Assembly: GCA_020975725.1 (NCBI GenBank)
Contig: QXJR01000004.1
Coordinates: forward strand, 124,001 to 188,000
Origin: Picocystis sp. L7
Taxonomy: Eukaryota; Chlorophyta; Picocystophyceae; Picocystales; Picocystaceae
Direction: 5' to 3'
DNA length: 64,000 nucleotides
Below, one piece after another: positions 1 through 13,856 of this stretch (positions are counted from its first letter, which is position 1; every line of letters begins with the position of its first letter). The notes under the pieces are model-generated. The model made no database searches. It was not told where the DNA came from and worked only from the letters and a program-made list of their open reading frames with translations. Both the position numbers and the translations under genes were made by a program.

Positions 1-781
1 AACAACCTCGGCCCATGGTCCCCAAATGGAACGTGTTACCAAGCATCCGTGAGGAACACTTTTACACACGGTTTGCTCCGATGTACTACGAGCTTCCACG
101 GGAGAAGGCGGGAGAGGCCGGTTGGGCCGCAAGGAGATCCTTTTCTTGTGCTTTCTCGGGCCTTTTGCGTGGCCTCAAGAGGGGGGGGTCTTCGGCTCCC
201 TAACACGAGGGACACCGCGAGAAAGCTTCGAGTGGTCTTCAAGAGCAGTTGCCGTGTGGAGATGGCGCGCCAAGCTCGTGGGAGAGGCGACGTGTCCTCC
301 CGAAGGTCAAGAAAGTTCTCTATTTCACAGCAAAGGAGGCCCCCTAAGGGCCACCATAGGAAGGCGCGGTCCAAGTGGAGCTCCCCTACGAACTAGCGGT
401 TGCTGGTGGTCACGTGGACTCTGCGTCCCAACCGGAAGTCCAACACTGAGCTTGTGATTCACCCAATCTGGTCGGACAACATCCTCACCCTTCGTTGTCC
501 CCTCAAAAATTCCGAGAGATTTGCCCGTTGTTGGGGGCCTTTTCCGTCCCGGTTTGCCCGGACATCTCTTCGACCAACTGGGAAATCAGTCCGGGGGACT
601 GTCCGATGAACTAATGGGTAGTTGGGGTCTTGTCGCTAACTGCTTTTGGTACATAGAAGAGCATGGCTTCATAGGAGGCAAGCTTACCCGGCGTAACAAA
701 CGCCATTTGAGATCGACAACAAAGTGTATAAAAGTGTTTCAAACTAGTTGCATCCTTCTCTTGTAGCTACTCAAGACATTA
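1..781. other. No gene seen
   Basis: Short overlapping open frames occur on both strands but none has recognisable protein features. The segment around 660-720 resembles 2245-2300, so it is probably decayed repeat DNA. Confidence 0.4.
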
Positions 782-1500
782 TGTTACATAGCGTTCGTGG
801 TGGACGTCGGACACACGGTGGGCAATTGGGATCTTCAGCTCTCCTCGCGGAGGGAAGACGTTTCTTCCTTCTCGTTGGGCCCTCTTGTGAACAACGAATG
901 CTTTTGCCGCTCCCCTTCTTTCGGAGGGAGGGCTTGCTCACGGTGTCATTTGCGCCTCCTCCGGCGTGCTGAGGGTGCGCGTTCTCTTCTGGTGGTGCAC
1001 CGCGGACGTCACCTCATTGAGCATGTTGATAAGTGTCTAACAAAGTAAAGAGGAAGTACTACGCCTGCCTCTCTCTCTCACCGCCTCTCACTGGCGGTTG
1101 GAAATCGGAGCAAGTGGGGTGGTGCGGCAGTCCACGTGCTCCCTAAGGTTACATCTTACCGTCTGTTGTGCTCTCTCCGGGGCGAACGTGAGCTAGCAAT
1201 TGCATCGTCACCGTTCATGTCCCCCAGCCCTACCATCTCGAAGGAGAGGTAGGGGTGGGGTCGAGTTATTCGGTCGCTCTGTGCCGGTCGAACTCCCCAG
1301 TATCCCTTATAGGGGGCTTCGTTCTGACCTGGGGCGCAGTACTCTGCCACACCCCCCCGGAGGTGTTTCTCCGTGCTCTACTCGTGGGGCGGAAGAATCT
1401 CGTGGACGAGTGGGCATGGGAATGGAAGCTGAAACTCCGGAGAAGGGCCCTGCGTTGCCCGATTGGAGCTCCTTCTCTCGATACTGCCCGTAGACCCCCT
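782..1500 (-). repeat. Old LTR fossil, antisense, related to the LTRs at 11.8 and 18.9 kb
   Basis: Read on the minus strand, this stretch aligns with the LTR of the Ty3/gypsy element in this window. Shared landmarks are the terminal TGTTRCA-like start at 782, a GGACRYCRSACACAC-like block after it, the strongly conserved segment at about 1068-1105, the block around 1170-1195, and the block at about 1305-1350. Identity by eye is about 65-70%, so it is far older than the intact element. The far end is blurred; 1500 is approximate. No internal coding region is attached, so it is a solo LTR or fragment. Confidence 0.6.
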
Positions 1501-3439
1501 TTGAAAACAGGTCCATTTTAAGGGATGGTCTGAAAACACGATTTTTTTTTTACAAGTCGCTCCCGGTCCCCATAAAGTGTCTCAAGAGGCCACCTTCCGT
1601 CAGTGATCCAGGAGGCGCAAGACAACCCCTTGCCCTCTCCTTTCACGTCCCTATCCTTCCCTTTCTGTTCGGCCTGGAGACGGAGCCTTGGATCCCAAGC
1701 GGCGAAGATGGCCTGTTTCGAGGGGTCACCAATAGCCGGATGGGAATGGCTGCCACAGGACACCCACCCAACTTCGACCTACGAAAATCGATGACAGTGT
1801 AGAACACAGTGTGGTTGATTTGCACCCGGAGTTTCAAATCCATCCTATCCCCCGCTGGGCAATGGCGAACGAAGGCGTCCGCCCAGCCGTGGCTGTGCAA
1901 AAGGGTCCCCAATGGGGTCAACCAATGGTAGGGACTAGTTCCCCCTCGTCGTGTGCCACTGACGCAGATACAGCCCCAGTGGATCCCATGAACAGAAAGA
2001 GAATTTTACAAGGAATCCGTTGGTGTGCAATGTAAGTCCTAAAATGGTCGGAATGGGGGTCAAACGGGGAGAAGAAATCAGGGGTTCGGGCAGGAACTCC
2101 GAAAGAAGTGGCGGACTATTGGCGGCCCTCCTTCAATACGATACCTATCGAGCCAGTCGTAGTTGGGTAATGGGAGACACCGTTGTCCCTCATCCATCCA
2201 GGGTCTCGATCCTATAGACCAGGGTCTCATAAAGCCCTCGGTATGTACCCAGGAGGGCATGGCTTCACAGGAGGTCCAGGCCTGCCTCGCAAAACATTTA
2301 CAAGTGGCCGAAAGCATTTTTTGCACTTCGTTGTGCAAAAGGAAGGCCAATTCCAATCTTGAGGCTACTCATCCACGAGAGCGTGCGTTTACAATACCTC
2401 TTGTTACAACTCATCTCTTCACCAACGTCTATTTCGATGCGTGGAATGTTCCCTCATTCATATCTTCTAGCGAACTTGGTGCCTTTCGATCCAATCCAAT
2501 TTTTCGGAACATGGACTCATAACACTTGTGTCTCAAGCACGTCCAACTTGTATTATCTACAAAAAGTGAAATTCCTTCTATGATTGCTATACTTGTATTT
2601 AGCGCATGAGATCTGTCGAATACGCTGGTTAAGGTGATGTAAGGTTCTTGAACAGCATCCGATTCTAAATTAAAAAGATGTCCTCTAATTGCCAAATAGA
2701 GGTTATCGTTGCCTTTCCGGGTTAGTTCTCGTTGAGTTCTTAACTTTCCAAATCTTTTCGTAAGGCTCCTCTATTCCATGTCAGCGACTTGGGATCTACC
2801 AAGTGCACACGATAGATCCGTTTTCCGAATCGAGCCTTGAAGGAATTGAGCTTACGGGATTCTCACGTGTCGTCGAAGGACGGGTGGAAGAGGAGGGGGC
2901 TTCGCGTCCGTACGATGCTTTGCCCCCCGTCAAAACAGTCCTCCTCGAGAATCGCCCCGAACACAGAGCTTTACGAGGCTCGGCTGTCCATCGAGACGGA
3001 ATGTAGCCCGTAGCCGACGAGGAGTCCACGCCACCATTTCCATCGGGTTGTCCCTTCAGCTGAGTGGTCGGCCCAGGCAGAACCCGAAGAACAATCCGTA
3101 CGTCCGGTCCGAAGTGTGGCCAAACGTCGCCATAGACCGACGAGGATATGGTATGAATCAAATTATGGAGTCTTGGCTCTGAAATGCTTCAGTTCAATTG
3201 AAAGTCCTCAATTTGGGTCCACCACAAGACTCTCCAAGGCCCCGTCCTCTGCGGGAAATGGGTGATGGACACGTCCGTACTCTACCCCGGCCTCGTTTTA
3301 TGATCCGGAGCGGCTATCCGAATGCTATCTCTCATCGCAGTTACTGGTAATCGTGGCTAGAGCGCTCCTTTCAACCTTGGAACGCCTGCGCGACGGCCTC
3401 CTCAACAGCCTCTGAGAGGTAGAGCGAATTTTTGCCATC
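1501..3439. other. No gene seen
   Basis: Only short frames without protein signatures. The last few hundred bases precede the aminotransferase start and presumably hold its promoter and 5' UTR, but I see no clear TATA box or known element. Confidence 0.4.
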
Positions 3440-4834
3440 ATGATGCAGTTCAGCCGCGCGGCAAGTCGCGCCTTGCGCGTCAACGCCATCCAGCAGGCCC
3501 CCCGAACGGGCGTTCGCGAGTTTGCTGCAGCGACGCCGGACATGTTCGATTATGACCAAACACCGCCGACCTCGGGTGGAGAAGTGGAGAACGTGGAACC
3601 AAGCTTCCTTTTCACTCCACCTGGAAAGAATCACCTGTTTGTTCCTGGACCGTGCAACATCAACGAGCGCGTGCAACGTGCTATGATGCGTCCAGGAATG
3701 AACCACAGGGACCCCTTCTTCGCGCCTCTAGCAAAGAGTATATTCGAAGATCTCAAATATCTCTTCAAAACAACGAGTGGTACGCCCTTCATTTTCCCTT
3801 CATCCGGAACGGGAGCGTGGGAAGCTAGCTTGTCAAACACTTTGTCGCCTGGGGACAAGGTGGTGGCGTACAGGTATGGTACATTTTCACACCTTTGGAT
3901 AGACCAGGCCCAGCGCCTTGGTCTAGATGTCACTGTTCTTGAGACACCTTGGGGTGAAGGTGCGGATGAAAAACGACTCGAAAAACTCTTGAAAGAAGAC
4001 GTAAATAAGGAGATTAAGGCAGTATTGGTCGTTCACAATGAAACGACGACAGGGGTCACAAGTGATATTGGCAGAGTACGCCAGGCAATGGATAATGCTT
4101 TTCACCCTTCTCTCCTGCTTGTGGATGGTGTTTCTTCGCTTGGGTCTTGTGAATTCAAGTTCGATGACTGGAAAGTGGATGTTGCAGTCACTGGCTCCCA
4201 AAAAGCCCTTTCTCTTCCCACTGGGCTTGGACTGTGCTGTGCAAGCTCGAAAGCCTTGTCAAAAATGAAAGATGCGAAGCTCCCCCGCGTGTTCTTTGCA
4301 TTTGAGGACATGCTGAAAACCAACCCAAGCGGTGGATTTCCTTACACGCCAAGCATCCCACTGCTGTATGGTCTGAAGGAATCATTATCTATGCTGAAAG
4401 AAGAAGGCATCGATAATGCTATTGCACGACATGCACGATTTGCAGAGGGCACTAGAAGGGCTGTGCAATCGTGGGGGCTGAAGCTCCTGTGTAAAGATCC
4501 AAGGTGGTACAGCAACAGCTTGACCGTTATTGAAGTTCCAAAGGAGGTTGACAGTGGTGACATCGTAAAGCTGGCCTATTGCAAGTACAATCTTTCAATT
4601 GGAGTTGGGCTGATGAAGGTGCAGGGTAAGGTGTTCCGCATTGGTCATCTTGGTGATATGAATGAAGTTTCTCTATTGGGTGCTATCGCTGGCGTAGAAA
4701 TGGCACTCATCGATGCCGGAGTGAAAATTACACCAGGCAGTGGGGTGGGAGCAGCTGTCAAGTACTTCCAGGAGACCAGTCAAGTTATACCTGACCGTGA
4801 GCTGCCAGAAGTTATGAAATACGCACGATCCTGA
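3440..4834 (+). CDS. AGT1: Serine:glyoxylate aminotransferase with organelle-type presequence
   Basis: Class V PLP-dependent aminotransferase that transfers the amino group of serine to glyoxylate, giving hydroxypyruvate and glycine in photorespiration (family knowledge). The single uninterrupted frame of 464 residues contains the family block with GPCNINERVQ and NHRDPFF (about 70-95), an SSGTGAWEA block at about 121-129, VDGVSSLG at about 229, and the PLP lysine K255 in TGSQKALSLP. The plant enzyme is about 400 residues; this one has roughly 60 extra N-terminal residues, arginine- and alanine-rich and without acidic residues in the first 25, like a mitochondrial or plastid presequence. The C terminus ends YARS, not a canonical SKL-type peroxisomal signal, whereas the plant enzyme ends SRI. 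Two ATGs are adjacent at 3440; the first was taken. No introns. Confidence 0.93.
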   Translation: MMQFSRAASRALRVNAIQQAPRTGVREFAAATPDMFDYDQTPPTSGGEVENVEPSFLFTPPGKNHLFVPGPCNINERVQRAMMRPGMNHRDPFFAPLAKSIFEDLKYLFKTTSGTPFIFPSSGTGAWEASLSNTLSPGDKVVAYRYGTFSHLWIDQAQRLGLDVTVLETPWGEGADEKRLEKLLKEDVNKEIKAVLVVHNETTTGVTSDIGRVRQAMDNAFHPSLLLVDGVSSLGSCEFKFDDWKVDVAVTGSQKALSLPTGLGLCCASSKALSKMKDAKLPRVFFAFEDMLKTNPSGGFPYTPSIPLLYGLKESLSMLKEEGIDNAIARHARFAEGTRRAVQSWGLKLLCKDPRWYSNSLTVIEVPKEVDSGDIVKLAYCKYNLSIGVGLMKVQGKVFRIGHLGDMNEVSLLGAIAGVEMALIDAGVKITPGSGVGAAVKYFQETSQVIPDRELPEVMKYARS

Positions 4835-5859
4835 ATGTGATTTGCCCCCTGCCAGGGAAGTAATAGATACCTCGTGTGTAGCTTATATATGTTCTTTTTA
4901 CCCTTCCAAGAGGCAAATCATTACATTGGCAAAGGTGAAAAACAGGACACTTTGGTATATTATACACTTTCTTGATTGCAATGGGTCCTATGGAGTAAGA
5001 TAAGTATACGCGGAGTACCCACTTGTTTGCTCGTAGTAAAGTCTAATGTTTCGAACAAGAGATCTGTCATGCATTCGCCTAGAGACGTTCAAGGTGCATC
5101 AAAACATGGGTCTCAATACAGGTGTTCCTACGAAAGAACCGATGTGTGCATGACAAAGGAGGCTACTTAGGGTTTGACAAATTCTAGATCGATAGTGCGT
5201 ACAAAATTTCGTCGTTTGGTGATTGTTGAATGGACTCGTATACGGCAATGGTCTCTCCTAGGTGCAACTACAACGCGCGATCCAAAACCACGTCATCCAA
5301 TACACACTAACATATATAACCATTGCTTGTTTGAACTTTTTGCTCCAAAGAACTATCCATGACGTCGAGGCAAGAAAGCTAAGCAACACAAACATCCACA
5401 ACGCGTTTGATCAAATGCTTCAAAGACAATTGATTTCCGTTGTATAAGGCACACCCAAACCATCCACATAGATCGCTTCTTCTTGCAAAAGACACCCCCA
5501 TTTTTGCCTCATGATTGTCTCGTGCGATCCTCAAAAGGGGTGGCTATTTCTTCTCCTTTGTGACTTGCGGTTTTTGACCCAGCTAAGAAGACACTTAAGC
5601 ACCGGATTGACTCCTTGGGTCAAGAAATGGGTCTACTTTTCGGTGGTCAAGGAATACATTGAACGTTCAATCCTTTGATCGGAGTTTTAAAAGGCGACCA
5701 AGGAGTTTATGTGCCATCTTCACGATTCAATCCTTCTCGAAGGCTCTCGTAGCATATTTGGCGCTTTGTCATGCATTCTCGTTTTGATCATTTGTAATCA
5801 AAAGGATAGAACTGGTGGGGACGTTTTGTTGAATAAGAAATGATTTGCAAATCCACTGT
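4835..5859. other. No gene seen; downstream of the aminotransferase
   Basis: AT-rich sequence with frequent stops in all frames. The first 150 bases are probably the 3' UTR of the aminotransferase gene. Confidence 0.4.
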
Positions 5860-7300
5860 CCCCGAAGAAGACGGTCTAGTGCTTGATATTCGTCAATCAC
5901 CCACTCGAAATCCATTTGGACGGTTCGAACTTTCACCAAGCACCAATCTTTCGAATCCGGGACCAGTTTGTGACCCTCAATACCAAACTTTAGTACTACG
6001 CACTTCGAAGATTAGATTGGACGGGTACCAAGCACGAATTTTTTGCGAAGACCATTGGCGTCTACCTTGGACGTGGATGAGGTGCTCGGAAAGACACAGG
6101 ATGGAGATTTGCTCAACTCATTTGGCTAGTTTTAAGTGAGATGAGTCCCTCACTATGTCCTAGTGCCTGTTTGTAGGGTAGATGATCCCATTGCATGTCT
6201 ACACTCCTGCGCACGTTGATGTGGGTTGCCTAAGCTTGTCCCAACTCGGGTGATCAATTACACGGTACGTTGCTCTCATTTAAAGAGTAATGGGAACGTT
6301 GCGGCTGCTGCATCTTCCCCTCGTGTGCAAGAACATCCTGGTAGTGGCAACATAGTAAATTTCTCTACTTCCGGGGAGCGTTTGTCTTCTAGAGAGAGAT
6401 TTGTTCCGATCTTCTTGTCTTCCACCCCTCACGTGAGTTAAAGGGGCTTCATAGATTAAATCTTTGCATTTGTTGTTTACTGTCTTTGGTTGTAGACTCA
6501 CCATATTTTAAAACGTAGAGTTAAGGATATTGTTGGAAAAGGATGGGTAGCCATTTGCATTCCTTCTAATGGTCCAATAAATCTTTCAAGCCTCTTGGAC
6601 CATTTCTTTGGAAATTTGGTCCAAATGACGTGGGAGTGGGAAATGTCCCAAAAAAGTAAACGTCTTGTATTATGTTACTCAAAATGATTGCAAACACTAT
6701 GGGAGAGTTTTGTCAAGAAGGCAATGCTCCATCGAAACTGGGATTGTTCAAGCCGATTGGAAGGTTGCATCTACACAAATTAGAGAAGATATCAAATAAG
6801 CCTTGCAAACATTATCTCGTGCCGCAACCAAATGTGTGAACCTTACGACTTTCCTTCGATAGAAACAACTAATCCAATGGACATACCGATTTCCTTGGCG
6901 AGCATGCATGAAAAACTAGATACCCAATCATTACGTTTGTATAGAGGGCATAATGAACGTATGCAAACTTGTTTCATCGCACAGAAACGAGGGAAGCAAA
7001 GGACAAGATACGCAAGATGTCCTTTGGATCCGTAACTTCCGCACCTAGTGGGAAAGGTGAGAATTCCATGCCGACTAGCCAAGCCTTCCAAAAGTGTTCA
7101 TACCGCTCTGATACGAATAGCAGAAACGAGTTTTGCACGATGGTCATCCACCACAAGAGGCTTGCATTCATTGAAGGGGTTGGAAGACAAGACACGGCGA
7201 CGAGCGTCTAGGGCATGCAGTGATACAGCTCCACAAACCAAACGAAATGCGAGCTGGCCAAGCGAGATCGCGGCACCAAGATCAGCATCTTGAAAAGTAT
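5860..7300 (+). repeat. Dispersed repeat of unknown family, copy 1
   Basis: This stretch aligns in the same orientation with 62070-63120. Clear matching blocks are 5945-6025 with 62155-62235, 6536-6640 with 62339-62455, and 7050-7290 with 62850-63100. Copy 1 is about 400 bp longer, so one copy has insertions or the other deletions. Identity by eye is about 60-70%. No terminal repeats or long reading frame were found, so the class of element is unknown. Confidence 0.55.
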
Positions 7301-7602
7301 GCAATGAAAGCATCCAAGAGCCTTATGTCTCTTGAGCGGCACAATGGTGCAAAGACGAATGTGCCACTGGGTTTGCAAACAAAGCAAACTCTACGGGACA
7401 CGGTACGGATGGAAGGAGGGCTCACCTGGTGCAAGGTCCACAATAGAGGAATGTCGAACCCGTGGTAGGCAGATATTGGGAAATGGACGTGTGTCCTTTT
7501 CGTTGCATTCGCAATGAGCTAGAGTGGTCCGATTACTTCCTCGGTCAAGTGTACATTAGAAACGTGTGGGGGCAGGTACGAAATCCTGACAATAGTGTAG
7601 GT

Positions 7603-9537
<1,935 letters not shown>

Positions 9538-9541
9538 TCAT

Positions 9542-9860
9542 GTACGCGCAAGTTCGGAAACGTGAAGGAGGGGATGCGGACGCAGTCAAATTGTGCACGT
9601 TTCGTGGTGGTGGCGGCGGACGCCAGGAACTGTCACCCGGGACCCTCGATCAACTTCCACTCCCCGGGGAATCCTTGGCCTAGACCTTACAGCACCCGCA
9701 GAGGAGTGTAGGATATACTTAGCGGTGCCTCCACGCAATCGGTACGTGCCCCAGAGCTGTCCTGTCGGAGATCTGGGTTGTGGACGAGAAGGGATTCGAT
9801 CCAATGGAACCATCGAGATGGATGTACGGGTTGTCCAGCTCGTTAAAACTTTGTGCAACG
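9542..9860. other. Upstream region of CPN60A, no gene seen
   Basis: An open frame runs through 9593-10075 but it has no family features and its last 215 bases lie in a duplicated repeat, so it is not taken as a gene. Probably promoter of CPN60A (minus strand) plus spacer. Confidence 0.35.
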
Positions 9861-10602
9861 TGAAATCGAACAATCAGTCGTTCCCATTGGACATTTCGCT
9901 AATGGAGGTCATCGGAAGAACATGTGGAGTGCTTGCCACGGCCATAGAACGCGTCCGGCACTTGCCCCCCTGTCTGTTCCTTTTGGAAGGCCAAGGTGAG
10001 GGGAGAGAAAGGTCGCTTGCAAGGGCAAACGACATGCTCGTGGCGTTCGTGGTAGCGTTGATGTCCACATTGTGAAGCTTACCAACGGGCGGCTCGTCTC
10101 TCTTCTAGATGCAAACTCTCACTCCTAGCAACGCCAAGTCGGCACTCCATGGTGCCCCAAGGGATCCAACCATGGTAGAAGAAAGCACTCACAATGTCCA
10201 AACCACAACCTGTTGGTAGGACGTTGTCTACGAGTAGTCATGGAGGGTGAAGTCGCAAGAGGCTTTCCGTTGGGCGTCTTTGAAGACGGGCGTCTCCGTG
10301 AAAGCTTACGAACATATGGGCGCGAGTCTTGTAGCCATGGCTATTGCTGCCCCACGTCACGGATGTCTCGAGAGAGCCACTCGAAAATTTCTGGCTCACA
10401 ATGTGCCTCGTTACACGTGAAGATGGCAAGTTCGGTATTGGAAGGCAACAAACCGTATTCAATCAAGATCCGGTCGAGGAGCTCGGCGTCCACAAGACCC
10501 TTATCCTCACCATCGAAATGGCATGGTTTGAAGGCGCAAACAGCGAGATGATTCAAGAGCTTGTAGCCGCCCAACCATACCATAGGAGCAAGTTCCACGT
10601 AC
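9861..10602. repeat. 742-bp near-identical repeat, copy 1
   Basis: Matches 32596-33337 in the same orientation with a constant offset of 22735 bases and only a handful of differences (I count about four or five; for example at 9886, about 9933 and about 10285), over 99% identity. The left border is sharp at TGAAATCGAACAATC in both copies; the right border is sharp after CGTAC. No terminal inverted repeats and no TG...CA ends. A minus-strand frame (10646-10341) is open but not recognised. It could be a non-autonomous element or a recent segmental duplication. Confidence 0.85.
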
Positions 10603-11842
10603 CATTGCTCGAGTTGCATTATGTCGAGATCGGCTCTCGGAATCATGGTGTCGTTTTTGGGATGACAACCTTGTGAAGAAGTGATGCGATAGCCTTTCTT
10701 GCCGCCGATGATTCCGCTCTTTCGTGCTTTATAGCAACGTACGGGTACTCACTCCAGGTTTCATGTTCGCCAACATCTTCTTTTGCAGTTTTCAGAAGCC
10801 ATACGACCTTTGTTTTGCCAAACGCCCTCCCCGTGTCGTAATGTTGCAAGTGACACTTTGAAGCATTTTGCGATGCAGTTCATGTCAAATGCAGTTGGAC
10901 ATCTGTGGAACCTTACGTGCTTTTCTAGACTTGCTTGGATGATTGTTGTGGCCTAGTCATTTGGGTGATTTCATTGCTATATCAATATCCTACACTCTCG
11001 TGCAATCGCTTTGGCACTGGAGGATGCAAGGCGATTATGGAAGTCTTGATTGATCACATATCTTGTTCGCTCATGTCAATCGCGAAATGAGGCTTTGGTT
11101 GACTGTAGACGATATGTTTTCGACAAGATTGAATTCCAAGAAGTAAGACGGGGCGTTATTGAGCTAGAAGGCCTTTTCGTTTTTTTATATTTTCGTAAAA
11201 AGCAACGTTGTCAATGTGAACGAGTGGTGTATCCGACAACGGGCATCAGTCGAGGAAGCTTTTGTGGAAGACCCCGTCCCATGATGCTTTCGATGGTTAG
11301 CGACACATTGTTCCAATGTAGGCGATGGACGGGAATATCAATCTTAACTTCTTACTTTAGCATTCCAAGAGGAAATACAATTATTTTACTCTTGCCATGT
11401 AACCGTGCAATAGAACGAGATTTTCTTGAAAATCTCACTCTTTCATAGAAACCACCATTTGACCATTCAACTAAAGAAGAGAAATAGCGAATCATTTGAG
11501 CAAGCCAACCGTTTCATGGCAACAATACTAAAAACTAATGTGCATGGTCATCCTATCTCATCAAAAGTACGAGCGATCAACACACACTTTAGAAGGTCAA
11601 TTTCCAGAATCCGTCTCCTTTACCAAAAGAGAGACTTTCTTATGCCATCGCCTTTCAAGGCAAGCCATCGTGAAACAATGTTGTGCACAATCTTAGATAG
11701 ACAAATAACTTTTGTATTTTCAAAAGAAGGGCGATGACAATCAGCATGTAAATATTCGCCTTCTTTTAGCCCATTAAGTAATGTACCCTTACTTATTTAA
11801 CCGTGGAGAAAACGTTGTGAAAGTAAAGTTGACGAGCTAACA
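10603..11842. other. No gene seen; flank of the retroelement
   Basis: AT-rich sequence with short frames only. The last four bases before the LTR (AACA) are the target-site duplicate of the retroelement that follows. Confidence 0.4.
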
Positions 11843-12571
11843 TGTTGCATAAGGCACTGGCCTCCTCCTGTGAACGAGGCCCACCAGGGTCCGTCGAGAC
11901 CCTGGCTTACGGGTCCGAACCATCGAGGCTACCCATCGAGTAAGGGATCTGATATCCCTTTGGAATACAACGACAGTACCGTTCCGGAACCAGAACCAGT
12001 TTCCCCGGGTCGCATTGAAGCACGGTCGCCCCCGATCAGAACGGGCTTCCTGTAAGGAGAGCCGGGGACTTTGATCGAGACAGACCGAAGGGAACCCGCC
12101 GACCCCGTCCCAATCCACAATTGTGAGGGGTGGGCCTGAGGGGGCTGAACGGTGTCGAGCAAGTGACAGCTCACAGTCGCCCCGGGGCGAGCAAAATGGA
12201 CGGTCAGGTGTGACTTAGAGGAGGACGAAGGCGGATAAGACACCCCCTTTGCTCCAATTCCAACCGCCAGTGAGAGGCGGTGAGAGAGGTAGACCTATCG
12301 TCCCTCTTTGCTTTGAGATAGAATTTGACTTTGCCAACCACCAGCGCGCCTCCTTCCGTCCTCTCTCGACGACTTGCTGAGGCCTACGCGCTTGCCCAAC
12401 CACCAGGAGGTCGACCTCGCTAGGCACCACGCCTCGAGCCGGCTAGAAGGGGACTTTGTCCGCGAGTGCGAGGACCCTCGCCCAAGACCGGTGCACGGGC
12501 TCCTTCCCGTCACACGCTCTCCTCCAAGGCACGTGTGTGAGTGTCCAAAACTCACGGACGCTTTTGCAACA
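11843..12571 (+). repeat. 5' LTR (729 bp)
   Basis: Starts TGTTGCA and ends TGCAACA, a perfect 7-bp inverted repeat. No difference from the 3' LTR was seen when the translated frames and the sequence were compared. I do not see the usual plant initiator-Met primer-binding site right after it; priming may use another tRNA. Confidence 0.92.
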
Positions 12572-12617
12572 CTGTCTAAGCTTGTACTTGAGAGAAGACT
12601 GCCGTACGTTCAAGTAA

Positions 12618-13856
12618 ATGGAAGATCCGGAGCACACAACTCGAATGGGTTCGCTCCGTAGGGACTTGGATGAAGAACGAGCCATGCGAAGCACGCTCCA
12701 AGAGCGCATTGCTGAGCTCGAAGGTCAGCTTGAAGCCTTGCAAACAAACCCAACTGATGGCGAAGAACAAAATATCACCGATGAGAACCAAGAAAATCAG
12801 CAAGTGACAACCGTAGGAGGGACGCATGCGCCCTCCGAGGAAGAGGGACTTCCTCATCTCACCACATTGTATGGAACAGCCCTCCAGGACTCAAAGAACA
12901 TACAAAAGGTCTCCCTGGAGAAGCCTGAAAAATTTACTGGACTGGAGCTTGATGAAAATCCATATGCTTTAACTTACTGGTATCGTGATGTTGTGTGTTG
13001 GTGCCAAGCATACGCTCTCGACCGTCCGAAAGAGCAGTTGTTACTTGCGATCAGTCAAGCTTTGGGAGGCACAGCAAAATCAATGGTGCAGAATCTCATT
13101 ATGCGCGATCCAGGTGCCCTCAAATCAGTGGAAGAATTGTACGCTTACCTCCGCCGTACGTTCCAGAATCAAGACCCAGGCCCCGAAGCATGGCGCGAAT
13201 TTCATACTACCCGTATGCGCCGGGGCGAAAATGCTTTACAGTTTCTGAACCGGCTGGTGCAATTGACATTCGTCGTCAACGCAAGTACATCTCCTGTATG
13301 CCGTACGCTGACGGAGAACGATATATCAGCAAGGCTGCAGCACGGGCTGCCAGCCTACCTCCAGCGAGCGTTGTATAAGCACCTGGACCACCTGATTGAT
13401 GTGGATAAAGTTCCTGACATGGAACCAGGAAACTTAGCATCAGTCATATTCAAGCTAGAAAAGGAAGCTGCTGAACAGCCCCGCAAAGAGACCAAGACAG
13501 CTGATGATCAATCGACGAATCGCTACGCAACTGCCCGTCGCAACAGCGATCACCGTCCCCGTTTGGAACCGATGCGAAGGCCAGTAGCTGCTGCGATGCC
13601 GGCGCCATCGAAGGATAATCAGGACAGCGGCTCCGCAAGGAGAGAGCGAAAGCGATTCGACGATCTCGATGAAGGGCAGAAGAGTGCTATCATAAAGGTG
13701 CAGACTCAGCTATCGAACAAGCCGCTCGGAGCCAGGCTGTCCCAGGAAGAGAAGAACATGTGCCTTGCGCACGGGCTGTGCCAACGCTGCCGTCGTTACG
13801 GCCATGATCAGTCCTCATGCAAAATGGCATCTGTTATGGGTGCCCCAAAAAACTGA
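12618..13856 (+). CDS. Gag part of the retroelement
   Basis: Capsid-type Gag region of the Ty3/gypsy fossil. It begins with a heptad-rich coiled-coil segment (about residues 8-40), followed by a retrotransposon-gag-like capsid domain (about 75-270), a basic linker, and a CCHC zinc knuckle (C-X2-C-X4-H-X4-C) near the end. Its end overlaps the start of the pol region in another frame. Confidence 0.85.
   Translation: MEDPEHTTRMGSLRRDLDEERAMRSTLQERIAELEGQLEALQTNPTDGEEQNITDENQENQQVTTVGGTHAPSEEEGLPHLTTLYGTALQDSKNIQKVSLEKPEKFTGLELDENPYALTYWYRDVVCWCQAYALDRPKEQLLLAISQALGGTAKSMVQNLIMRDPGALKSVEELYAYLRRTFQNQDPGPEAWREFHTTRMRRGENALQFLNRLVQLTFVVNASTSPVCRTLTENDISARLQHGLPAYLQRALYKHLDHLIDVDKVPDMEPGNLASVIFKLEKEAAEQPRKETKTADDQSTNRYATARRNSDHRPRLEPMRRPVAAAMPAPSKDNQDSGSARRERKRFDDLDEGQKSAIIKVQTQLSNKPLGARLSQEEKNMCLAHGLCQRCRRYGHDQSSCKMASVMGAPKN

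Noticed and set aside
9861-10602. The 742-bp repeat as a solo LTR
   Set aside because: No TG...CA ends, no terminal inverted dinucleotides, and no likeness to the LTRs in this window.
11929-12555. Minus-strand frames inside the LTRs
   Set aside because: They occur identically in both LTRs and have no protein features.
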